Origin: Achromobacter sp. AONIH1
Lineage (GTDB): Bacteria > Pseudomonadota > Gammaproteobacteria > Burkholderiales > Burkholderiaceae_B
Assembly (NCBI RefSeq): GCF_002902905.1
Contig: NZ_CP026124.1
Location: 4,712,001-4,776,000, forward strand
Length of the DNA stretch: 64,000 bases
Direction of reading: 5' to 3'
This document shows, piece by piece, positions 54,776 to 63,803 of this stretch. Below the pieces are notes generated by a model, which saw only the letters and a list, made by a program, of their open reading frames with translations, ran no database searches and had not been told where the DNA came from. The stretch's first letter is position 1, and every line of letters begins with the position of its first letter. The position numbers were made by a program, and so were the translations under genes.

Positions 54776-54815
54776 AAAGCCCCCGACCACGCGTTGCGTG
54801 CATATCGGGGGCTTT
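54776..54815 (-). terminator. Terminator in the amidase operon leader, candidate AmiR-controlled attenuator
   Basis: The arms AAAGCCCCCGA (54776-54786) and TCGGGGGCTTT (54805-54815) pair perfectly, with a smaller stem CACGC-GTT-GCGTG inside. Read on the minus strand the stem is followed by CTTTTTGTTTT, so it works toward the amidase gene that begins 57 bases further on. No gene lies upstream in that direction, so it sits inside the operon's own leader, as in the AmiR-regulated ami operon of Pseudomonas. The two six-base-loop hairpins of ANTAR target RNAs were not clearly found. Confidence 0.7.
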
Positions 54816-54833
54816 CATAGCCAGAAGGTGAAT

Positions 54834-54914
54834 TCAGGCGGCAATCATTGCCGCGGGTACCGCCACTGCCGGCGCGCCGTGCGCGCCGCGGTCGAAGCTG
54901 ACCTTGGCTCGCAT
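54834..54914 (-). CDS. Possible 26-residue leader peptide
   Basis: A short ATG-to-TGA frame in the leader of the amidase operon (Ala- and Val-rich, ending MIAA). It stops 19 bases before the terminator stem, a position typical of leader peptides. No Shine-Dalgarno sequence precedes it, and it has no codon run that would suggest an amino-acid sensor, so it may be chance. Confidence 0.2.
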   Translation of the reverse strand: MRAKVSFDRGAHGAPAVAVPAAMIAA

Positions 54915-55127
54915 GATAGAAAGGCCGGCGGCGGCGCGGCAATAAGAGATTTCCCGGACAAATCGTCTCGAAATGACACCACTACCGGCATCGCCGGCGT
55001 TACTATCGCGCTCCGGAAAATTCCGCGGACCGCGCCTTGCCCGCGCGCCGCGCCTGGACGATCGCGCACGCAGGGGGCTCATGCGCGACGGCTTCCGGTG
55101 TCCTTCGGCCCCCGGGAGCAACAATCG

Positions 55128-56576
55128 ATGACGCATGACCTGCATGGCAAGCAACGATGGTGGGCGCTGATGGTGCTCTGCCTGGGCGTGTTGATGATCG
55201 TCCTGGACACCACCATCGTCAACGTCGCCCTGCCCTCGATCCGCGAAGACCTGCAATTCACCGAGACCGCGCTGGTCTGGGTGGTCAACGCCTACATGCT
55301 GACCTTCGGCGGCTTCCTGCTGCTGGGCGGACGGCTGGGCGACCTGTACGGCTCGCGCCGCATGTTCCTGGCCGGCCTGACGCTGTTCACCGCCGCGTCG
55401 CTGGCCTGTGGACTGGCCCAGGGGCAAACGCTGCTGATCGTCGCGCGCGCCGCGCAAGGCCTGGGCGGCGCCGTGGTCTCGGCGGTGTCGCTGTCGCTGA
55501 TCATGAACCTCTTCACCGAGCCGGGCGAACGCGCCCGCGCCATGGGCGTGTACGGCTTCGTCTGCGCCGGCGGCGGCAGCATCGGCGTGCTGCTGGGCGG
55601 CCTCCTGACCAGCGCGCTGAGCTGGCACTGGATCTTCCTGGTCAACATCCCGATCGGCGTGCTGGTCTACGCGCTGTGCCTGCGGCTGCTGCCGGCGTCC
55701 CGGCCCGCTCCGGCCGGCACCCGGCTGGACGCGGGCGGCGCGCTGACCGTGACGGCCTCGCTGCTGCTGGCGGTCTATGCGGTGGTCAACGGCAACGAGG
55801 CCGGCTGGACCTCGGCGCAGTCGCTGTCGCTGCTGGGCGCGGCGGCGCTGTTGATGGCGCTGTTCCTGGCGATCGAGGCGCGCTCGTCCGACCCGCTGAT
55901 GCCGCTGTCCATGTTCCGCCTGCGCAACCTGGCCACCGCCAACGTCGTGGCGGTGCTGTGGGCCGCCGCGATGTTCGCGTGGTTCTTCGTGTCGGCGCTC
56001 TACATGCAGCGCGTGCTGGGCTATGACGCCATGCAGGTGGGCTTGGCCTTCCTGCCCGGCAACCTGATCATGGCGGTGTTCTCGCTGGGCCTGTCGGCCA
56101 AGCTGGTGATGCGCTTCGGCATCCGCGGGCCGCTGGCCTGGGGGCTGGCGCTGGCGGCCCTGGGGCTGGCGCTGTTCGCGCGCGCGCCCATCGACGGCAG
56201 CTTCACGCTCGACGTGCTGCCTGCGATGGTGCTGCTGGGGCTGGGCGCGGGCGTGGCCTTCAATCCCATGCTGCTGGCCGCCATGAGCGACGTCGAGCCG
56301 TCGCGCTCCGGCCTGGCCTCGGGCCTGGTCAACACCGCCTTCATGATGGGCGGCGCGCTGGGACTGGCGGCGCTGGCCAGCCTGGCCGCCGCGCGCAGCG
56401 CTGGGCTGGCGGCGGCCGGGGCCGCCCCGCAGGCCGCATTGAACGGCGGCTACCAGGCCACCTTCCTGGCCGGCGCCCTCATCGCCGGCGTCGCGGCGCT
56501 GCTCAGCGCCGCGCTGGTGCGCACGCGCAACCATGAGCTGGCGCGGCCGGCCGGCGACACGCCGCCCATGCACTAA
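55128..56576 (+). CDS. DHA2 (14-TM) multidrug efflux MFS transporter
   Basis: 482 residues from the ATG at 55128 (GGGAGCAAC site). Drug:proton antiporter of the EmrB/QacA type: LGVLMIVLDTTIVNVALPSIREDL is motif D1 of the 14-TM family, GGRLGDLYGSRRMFL is motif A, and the motif C region (FVCAGGGSIGVLLGGLLTSALSWHWIFLVNIPIG) is present. About 14 membrane segments. It stands alone, divergent from the amidase operon. Substrates unknown. Confidence 0.92.
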   Translation: MTHDLHGKQRWWALMVLCLGVLMIVLDTTIVNVALPSIREDLQFTETALVWVVNAYMLTFGGFLLLGGRLGDLYGSRRMFLAGLTLFTAASLACGLAQGQTLLIVARAAQGLGGAVVSAVSLSLIMNLFTEPGERARAMGVYGFVCAGGGSIGVLLGGLLTSALSWHWIFLVNIPIGVLVYALCLRLLPASRPAPAGTRLDAGGALTVTASLLLAVYAVVNGNEAGWTSAQSLSLLGAAALLMALFLAIEARSSDPLMPLSMFRLRNLATANVVAVLWAAAMFAWFFVSALYMQRVLGYDAMQVGLAFLPGNLIMAVFSLGLSAKLVMRFGIRGPLAWGLALAALGLALFARAPIDGSFTLDVLPAMVLLGLGAGVAFNPMLLAAMSDVEPSRSGLASGLVNTAFMMGGALGLAALASLAAARSAGLAAAGAAPQAALNGGYQATFLAGALIAGVAALLSAALVRTRNHELARPAGDTPPMH

Positions 56577-56692
56577 GGCGAGGCGGGCGTGGCGTCGCCG
56601 CCACGCCCGGCCGGACTTTGCAGAGCTTGACGGTCCGGCGCGGATGGGCTTGCGCTAATCTGGCTGCGCCACCACAGCCAGGCAGCCTCCTC

Positions 56693-57874
56693 ATGACCTT
56701 TCTCGCAAGCGCCAACCTGCTGCGCCGCCGCGACGGCCACGAAGCCCGCGTCACCTTCGTCGAGCTGTTCTTCGACCTGGTGTACGTCTTCGCGGTCACC
56801 CAGATCTCCCACAGCCTGCTGCACGACCTGACCCTGATGGGCGCGCTGCACGCGCTGGTCTTGTGGTTCGCCGTGTGGCTGGGCTGGCAGTACACCTGCT
56901 GGGTCACGAACTGGTTCGACCCCGACGCCGTGCCCATGCGCGTGATGCTGTTCGCCGTGATGCTGGCCGGCCTGGTCTCGGGTGCCGCCCTGCCCGGCGC
57001 CTTCGGCGCCACCGGGCTGGTGTTCGCCATCAGCTACGTGGTGATCCAGGTGGGCCGCACGCTGTTCATCGTGCTGCACCTGGGGCCGTCGCATCCGCTC
57101 TCGCCCAACTTTCGCCGCATGCTGGCCTGGCTGTGCGTGTCGGCGGTCCTGTGGATCGCCGGCGGCCTGTCGCAGGACGACACGCGGCTGGCGCTGTGGG
57201 CGCTGGCGGTGGCCTGCGAATACCTGTCGCCCATGATCGGCTTCCGCTTCCCCGGCCTGGGCCGTTCCGCCACGCGCGAATGGACCATCGAGGGCGGCCA
57301 CCTGGCCGAGCGCTGTCAGCTCTTCGTCATCGTGGCGCTGGGCGAGACCTTGCTGATCACCGGCGCCACGCTGGCTGGCCTGGACAACTGGCACGCGCCG
57401 GCGCTGATCGCGCTGCTGGCCGCCTTCCTCGGCACCGCCGCGATGTGGTGGGTGTACTTCGACACCAGCAGCCATGACGGCACCGAGGCCATCGTGCATT
57501 CGGACGATCCGGGCCGCATCGGCGCCTGGTTCCACTACGTGCACGTGATCCTGATCGCCGGCGTGATCGTCTCCGCCGTGGCCAACGAACTGGTCATCCT
57601 GCATCCGGACGGCCGCATCGCCATGCCGGCCGCCGCCGCGCTGATCGGCGGCCCGGCGCTATACCTCGCCGGCAACGGCATCTACAAGACCGTGGTCTAC
57701 GGCCGCTTCCCCTTGTCGCACGTGGTCGGCCTGTTGCTGCTGGCCGTGCTGGCGCCCATCGCCTTCGTCACCGACAACCTGATGGTGGGCGGCCTGACCA
57801 CGCTGATCATGATCCTGGTGGCGGCCTGGGAAAGCGTGGCGCGGCGCAAGGCTCGCGCCGCCGCCCCGCACTGA
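56693..57874 (+). CDS. Low-temperature requirement protein A family membrane protein
   Basis: 393 residues with about 11 hydrophobic segments, from the ATG at 56693 (overlapping upstream frame rejected for lack of the family start). LtrA family: the N-terminal RVTFVELFFDLVYVFAVTQISHSLL is the diagnostic block, followed by WQYTCWVTNWFDP and AERCQLFVIVALGETLLITGAT. The family is named from Listeria growth at low temperature, but its biochemical function is unknown. It is 116 bases after the drug exporter and may be co-transcribed. Confidence 0.9.
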   Translation: MTFLASANLLRRRDGHEARVTFVELFFDLVYVFAVTQISHSLLHDLTLMGALHALVLWFAVWLGWQYTCWVTNWFDPDAVPMRVMLFAVMLAGLVSGAALPGAFGATGLVFAISYVVIQVGRTLFIVLHLGPSHPLSPNFRRMLAWLCVSAVLWIAGGLSQDDTRLALWALAVACEYLSPMIGFRFPGLGRSATREWTIEGGHLAERCQLFVIVALGETLLITGATLAGLDNWHAPALIALLAAFLGTAAMWWVYFDTSSHDGTEAIVHSDDPGRIGAWFHYVHVILIAGVIVSAVANELVILHPDGRIAMPAAAALIGGPALYLAGNGIYKTVVYGRFPLSHVVGLLLLAVLAPIAFVTDNLMVGGLTTLIMILVAAWESVARRKARAAAPH

Positions 57875-57876
57875 GC

Positions 57877-57892
57877 CGGGGCGCGCGCCCCG
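57877..57892. terminator. 16-bp palindrome between convergent genes
   Basis: CGGGGCGCGCGCCCCG lies between the stops of the LtrA and IclR genes, 19 bases apart. Perfect palindrome without a T tract, possibly a two-way terminator. Confidence 0.3.
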
Positions 57893-57893
57893 A

Positions 57894-58763
57894 TCAGCCG
57901 GCCGCGGGCCGCTGCGAGAACACCTCGCGCATGGCCTCGGCCGCCCGCTGCATCACCGGCACGGCGCGCAGCAGATCATCCAGCATCACCCGCGCCGTCG
58001 GCGCATGGCAGGCCACGGCCGCCACCACGCGGTCTTCCTCGTCGCGCACCGGTACCGCCACCGCGCTCATGCCGCGCACGAACTCCTCGTTGTCGATGCC
58101 GATGCCGCGCGCGGCCAGGCGCTCCAGCTCTTCCTCCAGCTGCTCGGGCCGGGTCAGCGTGCGCGGCGTGTTGCGCGTGAGCGGCAGCCGAGCCACCACG
58201 CGCGCGCGTTCCAGCCGGCTCATCGAGGCCAGGAACAGCTTGCCGCTGGCGGTGCAGTGCATGGGCACGTGGCGGCCCACCGCGAAGATCAGCCGCAACG
58301 GCTCGGCGGTTTCGACGCGCTCCATGTAGATGACGCGGTCGCCGTCCGGCGCGGTCAGGTTGCAGGTCTCTCCCAGCGTGCCGGCCAGCTGCGCCAGCAC
58401 CGCGCGGCAGGCGCGCGTGTAGGCCGAGGCGCGCAGCGTGGCCAGCGCCAGCGCGCCGGCCTGCGGCCCCGGCACGTAGCCGCGCTCGACCGGCGTGGCG
58501 GCGACGAAGCCGGCGCGCTGCATCGCGGCCAGCAGCCGCATCAGGGTGGTCTTGGGCATGGCCAGACGCTGCGCCAGCTGGGCCAGCGTGGGCGGATGCT
58601 GGGCCCGGGCCAGATGGTCCAGCACATGCAGGGCGCGCAGGCTGCGCGCCTCCTCCAGCCGCGACCCGGCGTCCTCGTCCCGGCCGTCCTGGATGCCGCC
58701 ATCGGCGCCGTCCCGCGATGCTGCACTGCGATTTTGAAACCGAAGCCCCATGTTCTGTTCCAT
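57894..58763 (-). CDS. IclR family transcriptional regulator
   Basis: 289 residues (ATG at 58763; the ATG at 58751 is an alternative). The winged helix-turn-helix covers about residues 45-100 (LAQLAQRLAMPKTTLMRLLAAMQRAGFV). The effector domain holds VGRHVPMHCTASGKLFLASM and GIGIDNEEFVRGMSAVAVPVRD, both family hallmarks. The N-terminus is a ~40-residue acidic tail. It is divergent from a GMC oxidoreductase and an MHS transporter, and probably regulates them. Confidence 0.92.
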   Translation of the reverse strand: MEQNMGLRFQNRSAASRDGADGGIQDGRDEDAGSRLEEARSLRALHVLDHLARAQHPPTLAQLAQRLAMPKTTLMRLLAAMQRAGFVAATPVERGYVPGPQAGALALATLRASAYTRACRAVLAQLAGTLGETCNLTAPDGDRVIYMERVETAEPLRLIFAVGRHVPMHCTASGKLFLASMSRLERARVVARLPLTRNTPRTLTRPEQLEEELERLAARGIGIDNEEFVRGMSAVAVPVRDEEDRVVAAVACHAPTARVMLDDLLRAVPVMQRAAEAMREVFSQRPAAG

Positions 58764-58956
58764 TTCCCGCCCCGCGCGCCGATTGCGCTTGGCCCGGCGC
58801 GCGCGCTTCCTAGAATCGCCTCAAGCCTCGCGGGCCGTGCTCGCGCCGCGAGGAACCCGGCCAGTATATAAGCGCCCCCGGCCCCGGCAAGCAGGAAAAA
58901 ACGCGTCGTGGCGGACGCGCGCTTGCGCAGGCCCGGGCGCCAGGGAGACAGGCGGC

Positions 58957-60636
58957 ATGTCGGACACAGTGGACTACATCGTGGTGGGCGCCGGTTCGGC
59001 CGGATGCGTGCTGGCCAACCGGCTGAGCGAGGACGGCGCGCATGCCGTCTGCCTGCTGGAGGCCGGTCCGCGCGACCGCTATCCGTGGATACACATCCCC
59101 ATCGGCTACGGCAAGACCATGTTCCACAAGGAAGTGAACTGGGGCTACTACACCGATCCCGATCCCAACATGCTGGGCCGCCGCATCTACTGGCCGCGCG
59201 GCCGCACGCTGGGCGGCTCCAGCGCCATCAATGGCCTGATCTATATCCGGGGCCAGCGCGCCGACTACGATGCCTGGGCCGCCGCCGGCAATCCCGGCTG
59301 GCGCTGGGAAGACTGCCTGCCCTACTTCCGCCGGCTGGAGGACAACGACCTGGGCGAGAGCCCGACGCGCGGCGTGGGCGGCCCGCTGAGCGCCACCTCG
59401 ATCAAGACGCCGCATCCGCTGGTCGAGGCCATGATCGAGGCCGCCGCCGGCCTGGGCGTGCCGCGCGTGCGCGACTTCAACACCGGCGAACAGGAAGGCG
59501 CGGGCTATTACCAGCTCACCACGCGCCACGGCCGGCGCTGCTCCACCGCCGTGGCCTACCTGCGTCCGGCCGAGGGCCGGCCCAACCTGCGCGTGCAGAC
59601 CGGCGCCCACGCCATGGCCGTGCTGTTCGAGGGCCGCCGCGCCTGCGGCGTGCGCTACCGCGTCGACGGCGAGGTGCGCACGCTGCGAGCCCGGCGCGAG
59701 GTGCTGCTGTGCGCCGGCGCGCTGCAATCGCCGCAGCTGCTGCAGCTGTCCGGGGTCGGGCCGGCGGCGCTGCTGCGCCAGCACGGCATCGGCGTGGTGC
59801 GCGACCTGCCGGGCGTGGGCGAGAACCTGCAGGACCATCTGCAGATCCGGCTGATCTACGAGACCCGCCGTCCCATCACCACCAACGACCAGCTGCGCAC
59901 GCTGGCCGGGCGCGCGCGCATCGGCCTGCAATGGCTGCTGTTCCGCGACGGGCCGCTGGCGGTCGGCATCAACCAGGGCGGCCTGTTCTGCCGCGTGGAT
60001 CCGGCCAGCGCCACGCCGGACACGCAGTTCCATTTCGCCACGCTGTCGGCCGACATGGCCGGCGGCAAGGTGCATCCGTTCTCGGGCTGCACCTACTCGG
60101 TGTGCCAGTTGCGGCCCAGCTCGCGCGGCCATGTGCGGCTGCGCAGCGCCGATCCCTTCGAGGCCCCGTCCATGCAGCCGAACTACCTGTCCACCGAGCC
60201 GGACCGCCGCATGGCGGTGGATGCGGTCAAATACGCGCGCCGGCTGGCGGCCGCCGAGCCGCTGGCCGGGCTGATGAAACGCGAGTTCCGGCCCGGCCCC
60301 GAGGTGCGCGACGACGACGAGATCCTGCACTTCTGCCGCGAATACGGCGCCACCATCTTTCATCCTTCGGGCACGGCCAAGATGGGGCCGGCCGACGATC
60401 CGCTGGCGGTGGTGGACGAGCGGCTGCGCGTGCGCGGCGTGGCCGGGCTGCGCGTGGTCGACTGCTCGGTCATGCCGACGCTGGTGTCGGGCAACACGAA
60501 CGCGCCCGTGATCATGCTGGCCGAGCGCGCGGCCGAATTCATATTGCAGGAACAGTCCCTGCCCGCGACGCCAGGCGCCGCCTCGCTGGAGGCATGCACG
60601 CGGACGGGCGAGGCCGGCGCCACGGCAGCCCGATGA
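58957..60636 (+). CDS. GMC family FAD oxidoreductase (choline/alcohol dehydrogenase-like)
   Basis: 559 residues from the ATG at 58957; the frame is open upstream but the FAD motif begins at this start. FAD-binding GAGSAG (residues 11-16), LGGSSAINGLIYIRG, RPNLRVQTGA and the C-terminal active-site region FHPSGTAKMG (His near 468) with VSGNTNAPVIMLAERAA define the GMC family. It oxidises an alcohol or polyol with FAD. The IclR gene is divergent and the MHS transporter gene follows after 85 bases, which suggests uptake and oxidation of one substrate; identity unknown. Confidence 0.92.
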   Translation: MSDTVDYIVVGAGSAGCVLANRLSEDGAHAVCLLEAGPRDRYPWIHIPIGYGKTMFHKEVNWGYYTDPDPNMLGRRIYWPRGRTLGGSSAINGLIYIRGQRADYDAWAAAGNPGWRWEDCLPYFRRLEDNDLGESPTRGVGGPLSATSIKTPHPLVEAMIEAAAGLGVPRVRDFNTGEQEGAGYYQLTTRHGRRCSTAVAYLRPAEGRPNLRVQTGAHAMAVLFEGRRACGVRYRVDGEVRTLRARREVLLCAGALQSPQLLQLSGVGPAALLRQHGIGVVRDLPGVGENLQDHLQIRLIYETRRPITTNDQLRTLAGRARIGLQWLLFRDGPLAVGINQGGLFCRVDPASATPDTQFHFATLSADMAGGKVHPFSGCTYSVCQLRPSSRGHVRLRSADPFEAPSMQPNYLSTEPDRRMAVDAVKYARRLAAAEPLAGLMKREFRPGPEVRDDDEILHFCREYGATIFHPSGTAKMGPADDPLAVVDERLRVRGVAGLRVVDCSVMPTLVSGNTNAPVIMLAERAAEFILQEQSLPATPGAASLEACTRTGEAGATAAR

Positions 60637-60721
60637 TGCGGCATCCGCCAGTCCAACCGTAGCACCCCCAACGGCCAGGCGCGGCGCAGACCGCCCGGCC
60701 ATCCACCAGAGGAGAGCAGAC

Positions 60722-62077
60722 ATGGCCAAGCAGAACGTAGCGGCGGTGCGCAGAGTCGTCACCGCCTCGCTGATCGGCGCCACCATCGAGTGGTACGACT
60801 TCTTCCTGTACGGCGTCGTCGCCGGCATCGTGTTCAACAAGCTGTACTTCCCCACGGACGACCCGCTGGTGTCGACCATGCTGGCCTACACCACCTTCGC
60901 GGTCGGCTTCATCACGCGTCCGCTGGGCGGGCTGATCTTCGGCCACTTCGGCGACCGCATCGGCCGCAAGAGCATGCTGGTGATGACGCTGATGATCATG
61001 GGCGTGTCGACCTTCCTGATTGGCCTGGTGCCCACCTACGACAGCATCGGCATCTGGGCGCCCGTGCTGCTGCTGCTCTTGCGCGTGTTCCAGGGCATCG
61101 GGCTGGGCGGCGAATGGGGCGGCGCGGTGCTGATGGCCTATGAGTACGCGCCGCCGGAGAAGAAAGGCTTCTACGCCTCGCTGCCGCAGATCGGGCTGGC
61201 CATCGGTCTGTGCCTGGCCTCGGGCACGGTGGCGCTGCTGTCCACCCTGCTCACCGACGCGCAGTTCATGGCCTGGGGCTGGCGCGTCGCCTTCCTGGCC
61301 TCGGCCGCGATGGTGCTGGTGGGCATGTACATCCGGATCAACATCAAGGAGACGCCCGAGTTCTCCGAGGTCAAGGCGCGCAACGCCGAGAGCCGCATTC
61401 CCTTCTTCGACATGCTGCGGCGCTATCCGGGCAATGTGCTCAAGGGCATGGGCGCGCGCTACATCGACGGCGTGTTCTTCAATGTGTTCGGGGTCTTCTC
61501 GATCTCGTACCTGACCCAGACCGTGCAGATCACGCGCACGCAGGCGCTGACCGGCGTGATGGCGGCGGCGCTGGTGATGTGCGTGTTCATCCCCTTCTTC
61601 GGCCGGCTGTCGGACCGCGTCGGCCGCACCCGCGTGTATTTCTGGGGCTCGCTGATCACGGCGGCGGCGTCCTTCCCGGGCTTCTGGCTGATGCTCAACA
61701 GCCAGGGCAGCGTGATGCTGGTGTGGCTGGCCATCATCGTGCCCTTCGGCATTTTCTACGCCGCCGTCTACGGGCCGGAGGCCGCGCTGTTCTGCGAGCT
61801 GTTCGACGCCAAGGTGCGCTACACCGGCATCTCCTTCGTCTATCAGTTCTCCGGCATCTTCGCCTCGGGCATCACGCCCATCATCGCCACCGCCCTGCTC
61901 AAGAGCGGCGGCGGCCAGCCCTGGCTGATCTGCCTGTACGTGCTGTTCGCGGGCCTGGTGTCGGCGCTGTGCGCATGGCTGATCGGACGCGGCGGAGTCA
62001 GGCGCGGGGGACCGGCCGGCCGTGGAACGGATAGTTGGGATCGTTGTAGCCGTGGGTGGAAGCGTGACCCGGCGTGA
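60722..62077 (+). CDS. MFS transporter, metabolite:H+ symporter (MHS) family
   Basis: 451 residues with 12 membrane segments. The N-terminal VVTASLIGATIEWYDFFLYGVVAGIVFNKLYFP and GHFGDRIGRKSMLVMTLMIMGVSTFLIGLVPTY are the MHS signatures (alpha-ketoglutarate, shikimate, proline/betaine and related permeases). The last ~27 residues are Arg/Gly-rich and read over the antisense of the aldo/keto reductase C-terminus; the gene overlaps that gene's end by 80 bases. Partner of the preceding GMC oxidoreductase by position. Substrate unknown. Confidence 0.9.
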   Translation: MAKQNVAAVRRVVTASLIGATIEWYDFFLYGVVAGIVFNKLYFPTDDPLVSTMLAYTTFAVGFITRPLGGLIFGHFGDRIGRKSMLVMTLMIMGVSTFLIGLVPTYDSIGIWAPVLLLLLRVFQGIGLGGEWGGAVLMAYEYAPPEKKGFYASLPQIGLAIGLCLASGTVALLSTLLTDAQFMAWGWRVAFLASAAMVLVGMYIRINIKETPEFSEVKARNAESRIPFFDMLRRYPGNVLKGMGARYIDGVFFNVFGVFSISYLTQTVQITRTQALTGVMAAALVMCVFIPFFGRLSDRVGRTRVYFWGSLITAAASFPGFWLMLNSQGSVMLVWLAIIVPFGIFYAAVYGPEAALFCELFDAKVRYTGISFVYQFSGIFASGITPIIATALLKSGGGQPWLICLYVLFAGLVSALCAWLIGRGGVRRGGPAGRGTDSWDRCSRGWKRDPA

Positions 62078-63008
62078 CCCAATCGTCCACCAGCGTCTCG
62101 TCCTCGGGCGTGATGCGCAGGTCCAGCGCGGCGTAGTAGTCCTGCATCTGCGCCAGCGTGCGCGGGCCGGCGATCACCGAACTGACCAGCGGATTGGCCA
62201 GCACCCAGGCGGTGGCGAAGGGGCCGGGCTGCACGCCGCGCGCGGCGGCATGCTCGACCAGCCGCTGCGCGATCCGCAGCGATTCCTCGCGGAACTCGGT
62301 GGCCAGGATGCGGCGGTCGCCACGACCGGCGCGCGTGTCCGCCCCGGGAGCCTGGCCCGGCAGGTACTTGCCCGTGAGCACGCCGCGCGCGATCGGGCTG
62401 TACGGCACCACGCCCAGGCCATAGTGGCCGCAGGCGGGCAGGATCTCGACCTCGGGGCCACGGTTGAGCATGTTGTAGTACGGCTGGCAGACCACCGGCT
62501 GCGGCACGCCCAGCTGTGCGCACAACCGGATGACCTCGGCGATGCGCCAGCTTCGGAAGTTCGACAGACCGAAACCGCGCAGCTTGCCGGCGCGGATCAG
62601 GTCGCCCAGCGCCCACACGGCCTCTTCCAGGTTTTCCTCGTGGTAGTCGCGGTGCAGGTACAGGATGTCCAGGAAATCGGTGTCCAGCCGCGCCAGGCTG
62701 GCCTCGACGCCGCGCACCAGCCACTGGCGCGAATAATGCGCCTGGTTGGGGCCCTGGCCCATGGCGTTGCCGATCTTGCTGGCCAGCACCCAGTCATGGC
62801 GCTGGCCCTTGAGCAGCCTGCCCAGCACCTGTTCGGAACGACCGTCGTTATAGACATCGGCCGTGTCGATGAAATTCACACCCTGTTCGCGCGCCGACGC
62901 GACGATGCGCGCCGCCTCGTCGTCCGGCGTCTGTTCGCCGAACATCATGGTGCCCAGGCACAGCGGCGATACGCGGAGATTGCTGTTTCCCAGTCTGCGG
63001 TAATTCAT
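61998..63008 (-). CDS. Aldo/keto reductase
   Basis: 336 residues from the ATG at 63008. NADPH-dependent TIM-barrel oxidoreductase with the tetrad Asp48, Tyr53, Lys78 and His119 (FIDTADVY, LASKIG, LYLHRDY). The shape MNYRRLGNSNLRVSPLCLGTMMFG and VVCQPYYNMLNRGPEVEILPACGHYGLGVVPYSPIARGVLTGKYL fits the YghZ/Tas-like AKR11-14 group. A general carbonyl-reducing role is likely. It is convergent with and overlaps the MHS transporter gene. Confidence 0.9.
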   Translation of the reverse strand: MNYRRLGNSNLRVSPLCLGTMMFGEQTPDDEAARIVASAREQGVNFIDTADVYNDGRSEQVLGRLLKGQRHDWVLASKIGNAMGQGPNQAHYSRQWLVRGVEASLARLDTDFLDILYLHRDYHEENLEEAVWALGDLIRAGKLRGFGLSNFRSWRIAEVIRLCAQLGVPQPVVCQPYYNMLNRGPEVEILPACGHYGLGVVPYSPIARGVLTGKYLPGQAPGADTRAGRGDRRILATEFREESLRIAQRLVEHAAARGVQPGPFATAWVLANPLVSSVIAGPRTLAQMQDYYAALDLRITPEDETLVDDWVTPGHASTHGYNDPNYPFHGRPVPRA

Positions 63009-63150
63009 GGCGGTTCCCTTGTGGCGTTGCGGGCGGCGTCTGCGCCGGACGGCACATATTGCCAGAAGCCCGCGCCATGGGACGCGCCGGCGCCGAAGCC
63101 GTGCCACGCGCCATGCCTGCGTTCAGGGATCCGTCAGTGCGGGCGGAGCG

Positions 63151-63774
63151 TCAGGCGGGCATGTCCGCCGGCGCCGCGCGGCGGCGCGCGCCGTCCAGCA
63201 GCAGGTCCGAGATGAATCCCGACAGCGTCGAGGATTCCTGCCCCGGCGCCTGGCGCACGAAACGTTCGATGATGCCCATCAGCGCATGCGCGAACAGCTC
63301 GGCCGAAACCTCGGCGCGGAACAGGCCGGCCTGCTGCTCCAGGCGCACCCTGGCCGCGATCATGCGCGCCAGTTCGTCCTTGAGATCCTCGGCCGAATCG
63401 GCCTGGAAGAAGCCGATGCGGGTCAGGTCGGGATTCTCGCGCAAGATGGCCAGCAGGCCGCCGACGCTGGCGCGCACGCGCTCGTCCAGCCCCGAGCCCG
63501 GCGCGCCGGGCTCGCGCTCCTGGCCGATGATGCCGCGCAGGCGCTCGGCGAACATGCCGACGAGTTCGTCATAGGCCGCCTGCTTGCTGGTGAAGTATTG
63601 ATAGAAGACCGGCTGCGTCACGCCGGCGCGGGCGACAATGTCGCTGATCCGGGTATGCTGGAAGCCGCGTTCGGCGAATTCCGCCGCGGCCACTTCCAAA
63701 AGCTGCAATCTGGTGCGTTCGCCTTTCGTCAGGCGCGGGTCTTGCGATAAAGATGGGGGTCGTGCCGTACTCAT
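63151..63774 (-). CDS. TetR family transcriptional regulator
   Basis: 207 residues. The helix-turn-helix is at about residues 20-70 (KGERTRLQLLEVAAAEFAERGFQHTRISDIVARAGVTQPVFYQYFTSKQAAYDELV). The C-terminal ligand domain is of an unassigned TetR_C type. It is divergent from a lipoprotein gene at the window end, with an inverted repeat between them. The target is likely that gene and whatever follows it. Confidence 0.92.
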   Translation of the reverse strand: MSTARPPSLSQDPRLTKGERTRLQLLEVAAAEFAERGFQHTRISDIVARAGVTQPVFYQYFTSKQAAYDELVGMFAERLRGIIGQEREPGAPGSGLDERVRASVGGLLAILRENPDLTRIGFFQADSAEDLKDELARMIAARVRLEQQAGLFRAEVSAELFAHALMGIIERFVRQAPGQESSTLSGFISDLLLDGARRRAAPADMPA

Positions 63775-63803
63775 GAATGGTCTTGCCTTGCTAGTCGCGA
63801 GAA

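Larger units (their letters stand above)
54720..55127. other. 408-base divergent intergenic region
   Basis: The gap between the amidase operon and the drug exporter holds the leader terminator (54776-54815), a possible 26-codon leader ORF (54834-54914, minus) and a perfect hairpin GCGGCAA-TCA-TTGCCGC (54838-54854). Both promoters must lie here. I saw no sigma-54 signature and no convincing -35/-10 pair. Confidence 0.55.

Noticed and set aside
53817..54818. Longer start for the nitrilase-family gene at 54818
   Set aside because: It would add 33 residues encoded across the terminator hairpin, without a ribosome-binding site. The ATG at 54719 has a strong one and gives the normal family length.
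54816..55127. Sigma-54 promoter for the amidase operon
   Set aside because: I looked for GG-N10-GC on the minus strand in the leader and found only near misses with 12-13 spacing.
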